This document shows, piece after piece, positions 1-7,116 of a stretch of DNA of 14,874 nucleotides. The notes below the pieces were generated by a model. It was not told the origin of the DNA and did not search any database. It saw only the letters and a list, made by a program, of their open reading frames with translations. Location of the stretch: assembly GCA_902465465.1 (NCBI GenBank), contig CABQNF010000008.1:1-14874 (forward strand), written 5' to 3'. Within the stretch, counting starts at the first letter, position 1. Each line of letters opens with the position of its first letter. Source of the DNA: an uncultured Collinsella sp. (GTDB taxonomy: Bacteria > Actinomycetota > Coriobacteriia > Coriobacteriales > Coriobacteriaceae). The position numbers and the translations under genes were made by a program.

Positions 1-608
1 CGTCCAACTACCAATACCTCGTTGACCTGCTGAGCTATGTCGCCGTGGGCGCACGCTCGGTAGAGAACCAGGAGCACCGTCTGGTGTCGAGCGGCATTTC
101 GGTACCCGTCGGCATGAAGAATCCCACTGCCGGCTCTACCACCGTTATGCTCAACTCAATTTACGCCGCCCAGGCGCACCAGAGCTTCATCTTCCGCAAC
201 TGGGAGGTCGAGTGCGACGGCAACCCGCTCGCACACGCCGTTATGCGTGGCTACATCGGTCTCGATGGGCGCACCTACCCCAACTACCACTACGAACACC
301 TGGAACGCCTGGCCGAACGCTATACCGAGCATGCCGGCTATGCCAATCCGGCAGCGGTCATCGACTGCAACCACGACAACTCGGGCAAGCGTCCGCTGGA
401 GCAGTATCGCATTTGCAAGGAGGTGCTCGACAGCTGCCGCCGCAACGAGTCCATCTCCAAGCTGGTCAAGGGCTTTATGATCGAGTCCTACCTAGAAGAC
501 GGCAACCAGCCGGTCGACGGCGGCGTCTTTGGCAAGTCGATCACCGACCCGTGCCTGGGCTGGGAAAAGACCGACTACCTCATCCGCGAGATCGCGGAAC
601 GTATTTAG
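1..608 (+). CDS. 3-deoxy-7-phosphoheptulonate (DAHP) synthase, class I AroF/G/H family, 3' part
   Basis: Condenses phosphoenolpyruvate with erythrose 4-phosphate, the first step of the cytosolic shikimate pathway to aromatic amino acids. The open frame enters at base 3 with no start and gives about 201 residues before TAG at 606-608, so roughly the N-terminal 40% is missing upstream. Class I motifs are visible in order: VGARSVENQEHR (like VGARTTESQ in AroG), the PVGMKNPT loop, VIDCNHDNSGK (AroG has DFSHANSSK), the MIESYLEDGNQ strand, and the terminal YGKSITD-like stretch FGKSITDPCLGWEKTD. The C-terminus ends at the usual family position. Feedback specificity (Phe, Tyr or Trp) cannot be read because the N-terminal regulatory part is absent, so no letter is assigned. 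The stop codon lies inside the hairpin that follows. The family call is very secure. Confidence 0.95.
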   Translation, partial: SNYQYLVDLLSYVAVGARSVENQEHRLVSSGISVPVGMKNPTAGSTTVMLNSIYAAQAHQSFIFRNWEVECDGNPLAHAVMRGYIGLDGRTYPNYHYEHLERLAERYTEHAGYANPAAVIDCNHDNSGKRPLEQYRICKEVLDSCRRNESISKLVKGFMIESYLEDGNQPVDGGVFGKSITDPCLGWEKTDYLIREIAERI

Positions 609-636
609 TTACGCGGTTTTACCAAACCGCGTAACT
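607..636 (+). terminator. Perfect 13-bp hairpin overlapping the DAHP synthase stop codon
   Basis: Arms 607-619 and 624-636 (AGTTACGCGGTTT and its exact complement) enclose a 4-base TACC loop. The stem begins in the stop codon. No T-tract follows, so it is not a textbook intrinsic terminator, but its position suggests 3'-end formation or mRNA protection. The nested structure at 650-746 may do the terminating. Confidence 0.55.
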
Positions 637-649
637 GCTCGACGCTGCA

Positions 650-746
650 AACCCGCCAGAACGGCAATCTGCCTTTCAGCTTCGACGGCATGACCAAAAG
701 GTCAATGCCGCCTCGCTTCAAGGCACCTTGCTCGCTCTGGCGGGTT
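650..746. other. Long nested stem-loop element between convergent genes
   Basis: The outer arms AACCCGCCAGA (650-660) and TCTGGCGGGTT (736-746) match perfectly over 11 bp. Inside, GCCTT (671-675) can pair with AAGGC (720-724) and AGC (678-680) with GCT (715-717). A central hairpin forms from CGGCAT-GACC (686-695) and GGTC-a-ATGCCG (700-710) around AAAA. The + strand ends in GGGTTTTC, which fits a terminator for the DAHP synthase transcript. On the other strand it lies about 200 bp beyond the end of aguA. The layered folding could also mark a dispersed palindromic repeat or a small RNA. Confidence 0.5.
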
Positions 747-941
747 TTCGCTGACGTTTTTCGACCTGCATCGTTGCCAAGGTTGGCACCAATGACTAAT
801 GCGGTAACTAGCTACGTCGGTCCGCTTGACCGGCTGGGTTTCTGAGGTGCGGCAGATTTCCGCGAAAGAGGAGGGCATAGACCTTAAGGGTCATGCCCGA
901 CGATTGAAGGGCAAGGTGCCGTGCCTCGGGAAGACAGACAG
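747..941. other. Gene-free spacer with one hairpin (873-898)
   Basis: No convincing coding frame is seen. A hairpin is formed by GGGCAT (873-878) with ATGCCC (893-898) and GACC (880-883) with GGTC (889-892). It resembles the core hairpin at 686-710 and lies about 45 bases downstream of the aguA stop on the minus strand. Without a T-tract, a role in ending the agu transcript is only a possibility. Confidence 0.4.
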
Positions 942-2147
942 TTACGCCGAGGGCTCCTGCTGCGTAATGCAGTGGATATTTCCGCCACCGAAGACGACCT
1001 GCTCGGACTGAACGCCGACGCACTTGTAGACGCCCTCGCCCCAGACCTCGTCGTAGATCTTCTGGAGCGTGTCAACGGCAAGCTGATCGTTCTCGTCGCC
1101 GTACTGTGGGACGATAACGCCGTGGTTGGTGACCAGGTAGTTCATGTAGGAGGCGATCAGCGGCTCGTCGGCAACGCGCGGCTCGGCGTTCTCGTCGGCG
1201 TCGATGGTGTCGCAGGAAGCCTGGTCCATGAACAGCGGGTTCACAGGCATGCAGAGCTTGTAGACCTTCATCTTGCGGCCCTTGGCGTCAACGGCGTTGG
1301 AGAGGGTCTCGTAGACAGCGTGGCACTGCTCGTAGAACGGATACTCGGGATCGTCGGTCCAGATGCAGGCCATGACGCCCGGAGCGATGAACGTAGCGAC
1401 ATCATCGATGTGACCGTTGGTCTCCTCGGGATCGATACCCTCCTTGACCCAGATGACCTTCTCGACGCCCAGGTAATCCTTGAGGTGCTCGTCCATATAG
1501 GCGCGAAGTTCCTCACTCCAGGGCTCAAACTTCTTGTGGAACTTGGGCCAGATGGACTCGGGGTCCTCTTCCTCCTCCAGAACCGCAGAGCAGGTGCGGC
1601 CCGGGGAAAGCAGGCACTGGTCGGTCACGACCACGGTGCCTTCGCCGTCGACGGTGATGGAACCGCCCTCGAGGATCATGTCATCGGGACGATAGCGACG
1701 GCAGCCGGAAAGCTCAGCCATCTTAAGGGCGATTTGCTCGTCCTTGTCCCACGGGAAATAGAGGCCGTCGACGAGGCCACCGTAGGCGTTGAAGTGCCAG
1801 TGGTTGGCGCGCTTATCGCCCTTGCCATTGATAACAAAAGTGGCAGCGGTGTCGCGGAACCAAGCGTCGTCGGTGGTCATCTCGATAACGGTAACGTTCT
1901 CGTCTTCCTCAAAGGCAGCCTTGCAGTTGGCGTAGTCGGCCTGGTTGGCGCACATGGTGACCGGGGTGAACTCGGCAATAGCGCGAGCGATGGCGGCATA
2001 CTGCTTCTGAGCCGGCTTGGCACCATGGGCCCAAGTATCGGTGCGATGGGGCCAGCCCATCCACACGCGATCCTGTGGGGCGAACTCAGCAGGCATAAAG
2101 AAGCCATCGGCCTTAGGGGTGGACTCGGACTCGGTGATCGTACGCAT
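942..2147 (-). CDS. aguA: Agmatine deiminase (agmatine iminohydrolase)
   Basis: Hydrolyses agmatine to N-carbamoylputrescine and ammonia in the cytosol. The 401-residue protein shows the family motifs in order: DDAWFRDTAATFV (usual DDSWxRDTGPTFV), HWHFNAYGG, LEGGSITVDGEGT, ETNGHIDD, and the C-terminal GGGNIHCITQQ whose Cys393 is the expected nucleophile. It is slightly longer than the usual 365-380 residues. The open frame runs upstream to 2381, but that extension is arginine-rich and not family-like. ATG at 2147 has a strong GGAGGAAA site just upstream and gives the expected MRTITE.. MPAEFAPQDRVWMGWPHR N-terminus. It is the last gene of ptcA-aguD-aguA, separated from aguD by an unusually long 368-bp spacer. 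The FRDTAATFV variant (A-A where most members have G-P) is a mild oddity. Confidence 0.96.
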   Translation of the reverse strand: MRTITESESTPKADGFFMPAEFAPQDRVWMGWPHRTDTWAHGAKPAQKQYAAIARAIAEFTPVTMCANQADYANCKAAFEEDENVTVIEMTTDDAWFRDTAATFVINGKGDKRANHWHFNAYGGLVDGLYFPWDKDEQIALKMAELSGCRRYRPDDMILEGGSITVDGEGTVVVTDQCLLSPGRTCSAVLEEEEDPESIWPKFHKKFEPWSEELRAYMDEHLKDYLGVEKVIWVKEGIDPEETNGHIDDVATFIAPGVMACIWTDDPEYPFYEQCHAVYETLSNAVDAKGRKMKVYKLCMPVNPLFMDQASCDTIDADENAEPRVADEPLIASYMNYLVTNHGVIVPQYGDENDQLAVDTLQKIYDEVWGEGVYKCVGVQSEQVVFGGGNIHCITQQEPSA

Positions 2148-2515
2148 AAGATTTCCTCCAAATCGAACGATCGCTTGCTGCGGGCGGGTTACCCTCAGCC
2201 TAAAACCAAGAGATGGTAGGCGCCCGTTCCCCGGCAAAGGTCGGGGCGCCTGGCACCGGTTTTCACGGATGTCGCACCGGCAAGCGACGACGTAACCCGG
2301 TGCGCGGAGACAAAACGCACGAAGGATACGGAAGAGAGATTGGGGCGGGCGGTGGTTACCGGAGCAACAGCTCACACCCACCTCAGAGAAAGGTTAGCAA
2401 ACCTGTTGCTTGGGCACGCCTCCGAAGAGGCTAGAGTGTCCCGAGTCGGGAGCGACAAGCCCGACGAAGCGTACGTTGGTACGCGAGGAAGGTTGGAGCC
2501 CCGAATCCGGGTGCT
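2148..2515 (-). promoter_or_regulatory. Long structured spacer between aguD and aguA, possible leader or attenuator
   Basis: These 368 bases inside an operon contain no credible gene. Read on the minus strand, the aguD stop is followed by a bulged GAGC-a-CCCG / CGGG-GCTC hairpin, GCGTAC-CAAC-GTACGC (2469-2484) and GCCTC-TTCG-GAGGC (2418-2431). Next, GCACCGG (2303-2297) can pair with either of two CCGGTGC copies (2280-2274 or 2259-2253). Last is a strong GC stem at 2251-2218 that begins and ends AGGCGCC/GGCGCCT, about 70 bases before the aguA ATG. Two mutually exclusive partners for one arm is what attenuators and riboswitches show. I do not recognise a known riboswitch class, so the role is inference. 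Confidence 0.4.
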
Positions 2516-3946
2516 CTAGTCCTCCTCGGACTCCTCAGCGAGGCGCTGAGCAGCCAGCTCGGGAGTGAGACCCTTGTACTCGGTCTCGCGGCCCTTAGCA
2601 CTGACGACGCGGACAACCTCGCCAATAAGCAAGAGCACGATGAAGATGACGATCATCGGGACCTTGTCGCCAATTTCGGCGGCGGAGAACGGGATCAGCG
2701 TTGCAACGATGGCAAGAACCAGCTCGATGCAGGGGATGGCCAGCATGACCTTCATCATGGCGCCCTTAAACGGGAACGTGAAGATGCGCTCACGGTTCGG
2801 GTCGTTCTTACGAAGGTTGAGGAACGCCGGGAACATCGGGATGTAGGTGAGCAGCAGGAAGACGACGGAGGTGCCGAAGAGCATCCAGAAGACACCGTTG
2901 GAGATGGCGTCGATGGGAACGAGCTGCAGGCAGAGAACCAGGGAGGCAACGATGGCGTTGACCAGGTTGGCGCCGTTGGGCATATCGTCCTCGGAGATCA
3001 TCGAGGCGAAGACCTTGGGCATGTTGCCGTGCTCGGCAGCATAGCGAGCGACGGAGTTGACGCCGAAGGACCAGGCAGCCATGTTGGCGAACAGGGTGAT
3101 CAGGAAGGCGATGCAGATGACCTTAAAGATCATGGAATCGCCCACCATGGTCTGGACTGCGACGATCATGCCGTAGTCGGGGTCGATGGAGTCGGCCGGC
3201 ACGGCGGCGCCGATGCCGAAGCCGGCGAACAGGTAGATGACGGCGATAGCCACGCCGCCGACGATGATGGCCTTGGGAATATCGCGAGCGGGATCGGCCA
3301 TGTCGTCGGTCATGGTGCAGATGACCTCGAAGCCCATGAAGTTGAAGATGATGATGGACAGGTAGCCGAGGGCGTTGGTGTTGGTGAGCTCGGGCAGAAA
3401 GGTGGCAGCGGACATGTCGTTCGCAAAACCGTTCTCCATGGCATACCAGATGCCCAGGGCGCCGACGATAACGGCAACGGCGACCTTGATGATAGCGCCT
3501 CCGTTGAGGACCCACTCGGAGTCGGCCGCCTTGGAGCGGCCCATGAGATACACGATCCACACAAAGGCAAGTTCGATACCCATCTTGGCGATTAGGTTGA
3601 ACTCGACGCCAAAGACCATGCCCAGGATGTCGGGGAACATAGTGGCCAGCGAGGCGATCCACAGGGGGTAGTTGACCCAGTAGGAATACGAAATGCGGGC
3701 GCCCCACTTGTCGCCCAGGCCATCGCGTACCCAGTCGTAAATGCCGCCCTCGCCGTCATAGGTGGTGCCGAGCTCGGCGACAACCATGCCGTAAGGGAGC
3801 AGGAAGGTCAGGATTAGGAAGATCCACCAGAAGAACTGCTGGTTGCCAATGGCGGCAGCAGGTGCGGCGGCCTCGCAAACGAAGACGACGCAGATGATGG
3901 TCGAAATGACCGTCAAGAAGGAAAGCTTTTTCTTTCCGTCGCTCAT
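2516..3946 (-). CDS. aguD: Agmatine/putrescine antiporter, APC superfamily
   Basis: A 476-residue polytopic membrane protein with about 12 hydrophobic segments and an acidic cytosolic tail (EESEED). The N-terminal half has the APC-type TM1 and a TYDGEGGIYDWVRDGLG loop (about residues 62-78), as in amino-acid/polyamine/organocation exchangers of the GadC/AguD type. FNFMGFEVICTMTDDMADPARDIPKAI matches the conserved F-x-GFE..DxxNPxRDIPKAI region of the family. Substrate assignment rests on context: it lies between ptcA and aguA, the same B-D-A order as known agmatine deiminase clusters, where AguD swaps external agmatine for internal putrescine. ATG at 3946 has an AAGGAGC site at good spacing. 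The spacer to ptcA is 131 bp. Specificity is inferred and not readable from motifs alone. Confidence 0.88.
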   Translation of the reverse strand: MSDGKKKLSFLTVISTIICVVFVCEAAAPAAAIGNQQFFWWIFLILTFLLPYGMVVAELGTTYDGEGGIYDWVRDGLGDKWGARISYSYWVNYPLWIASLATMFPDILGMVFGVEFNLIAKMGIELAFVWIVYLMGRSKAADSEWVLNGGAIIKVAVAVIVGALGIWYAMENGFANDMSAATFLPELTNTNALGYLSIIIFNFMGFEVICTMTDDMADPARDIPKAIIVGGVAIAVIYLFAGFGIGAAVPADSIDPDYGMIVAVQTMVGDSMIFKVICIAFLITLFANMAAWSFGVNSVARYAAEHGNMPKVFASMISEDDMPNGANLVNAIVASLVLCLQLVPIDAISNGVFWMLFGTSVVFLLLTYIPMFPAFLNLRKNDPNRERIFTFPFKGAMMKVMLAIPCIELVLAIVATLIPFSAAEIGDKVPMIVIFIVLLLIGEVVRVVSAKGRETEYKGLTPELAAQRLAEESEED

Positions 3947-4019
3947 GATGAGCTCCTTCGCTCAGTCTTGGACAGATCCGGGGCCTAAGGTATTAAGGCA
4001 ATTGCTTGGGCCTCGGTGA

Positions 4020-4052
4020 GCGGGCGACAGGAGACGAGCATCCGCCGCCCGC
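4020..4052 (-). other. Hairpin in the ptcA-aguD spacer
   Basis: GCGGGCG (4020-4026) and CGCCCGC (4046-4052) form a 7-bp perfect stem with a 19-base loop in the 131-bp gap between the ptcA stop and the aguD start. No T-run follows. It could adjust transcript levels between the genes; this is a weak inference. Confidence 0.35.
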
Positions 4053-4077
4053 AAACGTGCTTTTAGAAGCCTTGAGC

Positions 4078-5131
4078 TTAGAGCTGCTCGAGAGCCTCGA
4101 GAGCGGCGTGGAGCTCAGCCTTGGCGGAGTACTCGACACCCTCGTCGTTGAGCGGGGTGCGCTTGCCCAGGGCGGCAAGGAGAGCACGGATGGAGTGCTT
4201 GCGGTTCTCGGCCTCGACCCAGCACAGGGAGCGCTCGGGATCGTCCATGACCTCGTCGACGACCTCCTCGTTGCGGGTGGCCGGCAGGCAGTGCATGAAC
4301 TTGGAGTCTGCGCCGGCGAAGTTCATCATGTCCATGGTGACCTGATACTTGGGATAGAACACGTCCATGTAGTTCTCGCCCGAAACCTCCTCGTCGTACA
4401 AGCCATACCACACGTCGGTGTAGATGAAGTCGGCGCCCTTGATGCACTCGGTTGTCGTCGGAGACCTTGCAGTTCTCCTCGGCGATGGCCATCATCTGCT
4501 TACCGAACTCGGCGCGCTCCTCGACGGTGCCGACGTGCAGGCCGCCGTCGGGGATCTGGTGGCCCTTAGGTCCAAACTGGACAAACTTCATGCCGACCTT
4601 GGAGGCGATGAACATGAGGGAGACGCAGACCTGGGTGGCGTCGCCGATGAAGGCCAGGGTGCAGTCCTCGATCTTCTTGCCCTCGGGGAGGTTCTCGAGC
4701 ATGGTCATGAGGTCGCCCATCTCCTGCGTGGGATGGTTGAACTCGGACATGCCGTTGATGACGGGCACAGCGGAGCCCTCGGCGAGGCCGACGACGTCCT
4801 TGTGACGGTCAACGCGAGCCATCATGATGTCGAGCAGCGAGCCCATAACGCGAGCGGTGTCGCCCAAGGACTCGTGACCGCCGAGCTGGATGGTGCCAGG
4901 GCCATAGAACTGAGCATGACCGCCGAGGTCGGTCATAGCGGTCTCGAAGGAAAGACGGGTGCGGGTGGAGACCTGCTGGAAGATCATGCCAAGGCTCTTG
5001 TTGCGGAGCAGGTGCGGATAATAACCGTCAACCTTAATGGCCTTCTTCATTGCCAGGCCAAGATCCTCGATAGCCATGATCTGCTCTTTGGTGAAGTCGT
5101 TGGTGTCGATGAAATCCTTAGGCAGTGCCAT
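4078..5131 (-). pseudogene. ptcA: Putrescine carbamoyltransferase, frameshifted as read
   Basis: The intact enzyme converts N-carbamoylputrescine and phosphate to putrescine and carbamoyl phosphate. The first frame (from ATG 5131, AAAGGAAA site upstream, protein start MALPKDFIDTND) carries STRTR (residues 55-59, carbamoyl-phosphate binding), HPTQ (133-136) and the IGDATQV strand, and runs in register to Asn227. After about 4450 the homology jumps to another frame: ECIKGADFIYTDVWYGLYDEE, VFYPKYQV, FMHCLPATRNEEV, then AENRKHSIRALL, ending in TAA at 4078-4080. One extra base (a C in the ACC before GAGTGC, minus strand) explains the shift. The ENC-to-YTDVW stretch also looks about seven residues shorter than in the Enterococcus enzyme as I recall it. 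The unshifted frame stays open to 4115 with a nonsense tail lacking HCLPATR. Either a true mutation or an assembly error. Also called aguB. Confidence 0.88.
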
Positions 5132-5462
5132 GTCGATTTCCTTTCCGCCGGTCTTGCCGACTATTACTATGAGGCGCTCGAACATCACGCCTCGTGTTGA
5201 CAAGACCATCATTCACCCGTATGCAATTTTCACCTAGTTTATTCGGGATTAAAGACCGTTCACGGAGTTACATCCCCTCTAAACCAATATAAACCCGCAG
5301 GCAGCTGGCTTGTAGGGGGTTTACCGTCTGGAACCGCGAACGGTATACGTCTATGCTGTATCTCGGTGTTTAATCCGCAATGAAACGACCGGCGGAGGCA
5401 TGTATACCCTGGGAGGATATAGCGGGCTCCATAAGAGATCAAATGAGACAGGACGGTGACAT
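5132..5462. promoter_or_regulatory. Divergent ptcA / aguR control region with dyads
   Basis: The 331 bases between the divergent starts of ptcA (-) and the LuxR regulator (+) contain no gene. They hold an 11-base inverted pair ACCGTTCACGG (5255-5265) and CCGCGAACGGT (5334-5344), with 10 of 11 matching. Inside it lies a 7-base pair TAAACCC (5290-5296) / GGGTTTA (5317-5323), and a further pair GGTATAC (5342-5348) / GTATACC (5402-5408) follows. Such dyads are the natural place for AguR-type binding and both promoters. I could not fix -10/-35 boxes with confidence. Confidence 0.5.
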
Positions 5463-6428
5463 ATGGACACGCTCATGTTCTTCTATACCCAAGCGATACT
5501 CGTAATCTGTATTGTGACGGCAGTGCTTTCGCTTGCCGCCTACGCCTCGTCTCGTCGGCAGTTCTTTATCTATGGCAGCGGCGTTTTTATTTGCTATGCC
5601 ATCGAGATGACCGAGATCTTCTTTTTTGAATACACGTTGCAAAACCGAAGTTTTCCGGCCAATGACTATTACTCAATTACCATGCCTGTAATGCGGACCC
5701 TTGTGGCGACCGCTTCACAGGCTTTTATTTGGGCCATTGCCATGGACTTACTTGATAAGCATTCCAAGAAGTTGTTCGCCATCCCCGTTTTAACGTTTTT
5801 GCTGTGCGAGTCGCTGATTATCGTCGCTGTCCCCTCCGGCCCCATGCATCAGTGGCTCTACTACACGATGCGTCAGGCATTCCTTGTCTTTATGGGACTG
5901 TATATCTTTTGGACGGCTCATAAGAGTACAAAGGTTGAGCTGAAGGCACGCGTTAACAACCAACGAAAGCACATGATTATCGGCGCTATTCTGGTCGGTT
6001 GCATCGTTGCCGAGGATTTCTACAACATCCTTGTCGTCCCCATGAGTCTGGCGCCCTCTTGGCTGCAGCTATATCTGTCCGAGCGCAACTTTAGCGAAAA
6101 CGTCTTTGCGTGCTACTTTGCGATTCTGCTGATCATCTACTCCTACCACGTGCTTTCAATCCGCATGCAGGAGGCGCCCGAGGAAAAGAACGTCAGCGAT
6201 CTTGATCGGCACATAGAAGAGCAGATGCCCTTCTATCGCAACGCCTACAAGCTCTCCAACCGCGAGACCGAAGTCATGCGTCTGGTTGTGCTGGGCAAGT
6301 CGAACCAAGAGATTGCTGACGAGCTATTCCTTGCCGTGGGCACCGTCAAGACCCACATCCACAACATCCTGGTCAAAACCGAGCAGCAAAACCGCACCAC
6401 GCTCATCCTCCACTTTTGGAAGCGATAA
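5463..6428 (+). CDS. aguR: 7-TM membrane LuxR-type regulator, AguR-like
   Basis: A 321-residue one-component regulator: about seven hydrophobic segments (near 5-27, 33-55, 78-98, 104-122, 131-149, 169-192, 212-233), then a short charged linker and a C-terminal LuxR/FixJ HTH (264-321; LSNRETEVMRLVVLGKSNQE, then IADELF..GTVKTHIHNIL). There is no receiver domain, so the membrane part probably senses the ligand. AguR of Lactococcus lactis is a membrane LuxR-type agmatine sensor next to aguBDAC. The same topology and the divergent position here support that role; direct homology is inferred. The start is ATG 5463, with a moderate AGGA site about 10 bases upstream. The last codons (TTLILHFWKR) and the following terminator recur as a copy at 10977-11107. 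Codon use is less GC-rich than in the agu genes. Confidence 0.82.
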   Translation: MDTLMFFYTQAILVICIVTAVLSLAAYASSRRQFFIYGSGVFICYAIEMTEIFFFEYTLQNRSFPANDYYSITMPVMRTLVATASQAFIWAIAMDLLDKHSKKLFAIPVLTFLLCESLIIVAVPSGPMHQWLYYTMRQAFLVFMGLYIFWTAHKSTKVELKARVNNQRKHMIIGAILVGCIVAEDFYNILVVPMSLAPSWLQLYLSERNFSENVFACYFAILLIIYSYHVLSIRMQEAPEEKNVSDLDRHIEEQMPFYRNAYKLSNRETEVMRLVVLGKSNQEIADELFLAVGTVKTHIHNILVKTEQQNRTTLILHFWKR

Positions 6429-6524
6429 CCCGCTAAAAAGGGACAGGTTTATTTTGGCAGGTTTTATCTGGGCAAACGCCAACCGCCGCAAGGGAGCTGC
6501 TTTCCCTCGCGGCGGTTTTCTGGC
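6394..6524 (+). repeat. Left 131-bp direct repeat (aguR tail plus terminator)
   Basis: It covers the last ten codons and stop of aguR, the segment GGGACAGGTTTATTTTGG and the terminator hairpin. It aligns without gaps to 10977-11107 with 8 mismatches (about 94% by hand count). Outside these limits the sequences diverge at once. It forms the left border of the low-GC cassette. Confidence 0.93.
6481..6520 (+). terminator. Intrinsic terminator of aguR
   Basis: CCGCCGC (6483-6489) pairs with GCGGCGG (6509-6515), extended by AGGGA/TCCCT after one A-C mismatch, and is followed by TTTTC. It starts about 53 bases after the aguR stop. Confidence 0.85.
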
Positions 6525-6537
6525 TCACGCTTTCTTT

Positions 6538-6675
6538 CGTCTCAATCTGTAACATATGGAGACCAAATCGCCGTCTTACTGTTACAGATCGAGACGAGCT
6601 ACAGAACGCGCGTCGAATAATCTCAATCTGCAACAGGTAGAAGCGTTTTTGCCAGTCAGATGTTACAGATTGAGA
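6538..6675. repeat. Four alternating copies of a 15-mer (two back-to-back inverted repeats)
   Basis: CGTCTCAATCTGTAACA (6538-6554) faces its complement at 6580-6596 (one mismatch). TCTCAATCTGCAACA (6621-6635) faces its complement at 6661-6675 (one mismatch). Both units have 25-base loops. They lie beyond the end of the secreted-protein gene (stop at 6748-6750, minus strand), so they could stop or stabilise that transcript. They look more like a REP- or MITE-type intergenic repeat, or a double operator. The rest of 6525-6747 shows no gene I can support. Confidence 0.75.
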
Positions 6676-6747
6676 TAAACGCAGGAGCGGCAGCGTTAGA
6701 TCAATCCTCCGCAAAGTAATTCGGAGAGAATCTGGTCCTAGGGTTAT

Positions 6748-7101
6748 CTACCAGGTACGATACGTGCACTTATATTTCGTCTCAAACCCAGGCATTCCGT
6801 TCCCGCGTGGGCTTAACGCTGCACCTGTATAGAGGATCGTTTGCCCCGTACGAGAATAAGAGGTTTTGAAAGACAACCTCTTGTATGTCTGGTCGAAGCA
6901 ATCAACATTCTCGCTCGGGTAGCTCGCGGTGGAGAACGATTTGTAGGTGTCCAAGACATCCGCCGTCACAAGACGACAAGGTGCAACAGAACCCGTATCT
7001 GGCTGCGCCGTCGCATAATTGGGAATTGCGCCCATCGACAGTGCAAGCATAAAACATGCGGCCAATGCCTTCACCAAGTTCTTCGATATATGTCGTTTCA
7101 T
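6748..7101 (-). CDS. Small secreted cysteine-containing protein of unknown family
   Basis: 117 residues. Residues 1-32 are a Sec-type signal peptide: basic start (MKRHISKNLVK), hydrophobic core (about 12-26) and an AxA site (YATA before Gln33). The predicted mature chain is about 85 residues, with Cys42, Cys68 and Cys112, many Tyr/Ser/Thr, a Gly-rich stretch (SPRGNGMPGF) and the aromatic end KYKCTYRTW. No family was recognised. The size, signal peptide and C-terminal Trp faintly recall lactococcin-972-like bacteriocins, but their WxxG/HSATV pattern is absent. Its RBS (AGGAGAGGAA) overlaps the stop of the fused ABC exporter gene 15 bases upstream, so the two are co-translated. The likely role is an exported effector, signal or self-protection protein; this is inference. 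An odd number of mature cysteines suggests one free or intermolecular thiol. Confidence 0.8.
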   Translation of the reverse strand: MKRHISKNLVKALAACFMLALSMGAIPNYATAQPDTGSVAPCRLVTADVLDTYKSFSTASYPSENVDCFDQTYKRLSFKTSYSRTGQTILYTGAALSPRGNGMPGFETKYKCTYRTW

Positions 7102-7116
7102 GGTTGTCTTCCTCTC

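Noticed and set aside
921..2219. 432-residue open frame on the + strand opposite aguA
   Set aside because: It is antisense to a gene with clear catalytic motifs, has low-complexity Val/Leu/Gly/Asp composition and resembles no family; it is a high-GC shadow frame.
3029..3595. 188-residue + strand frame rich in Gly/Asp/His
   Set aside because: Antisense shadow of aguD, with composition forced by the opposite codons.
4440..4460. Programmed frameshift in ptcA
   Set aside because: No known slippery sequence or nearby stop; the zero frame stays open for another 330 bases, unlike typical programmed sites.
4424..5200. 258-residue + strand frame opposite ptcA
   Set aside because: Shadow of the carbamoyltransferase gene; no independent start site or family resemblance.
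6538..6675. CRISPR array
   Set aside because: The 15-mers alternate in orientation and form hairpins; CRISPR repeats are longer and direct, and no cas gene is present.
6433..6714. 93-residue minus-strand frame in the repeat region
   Set aside because: It is made of the terminator and inverted-repeat sequence, has no ribosome-binding site and no plausible protein features.
6748..7101. Lipoprotein reading of the small secreted protein (LAAC at residues 13-16)
   Set aside because: The match to a lipobox comes before, not after, the hydrophobic core; the AxA site at 30-32 fits signal peptidase I better.
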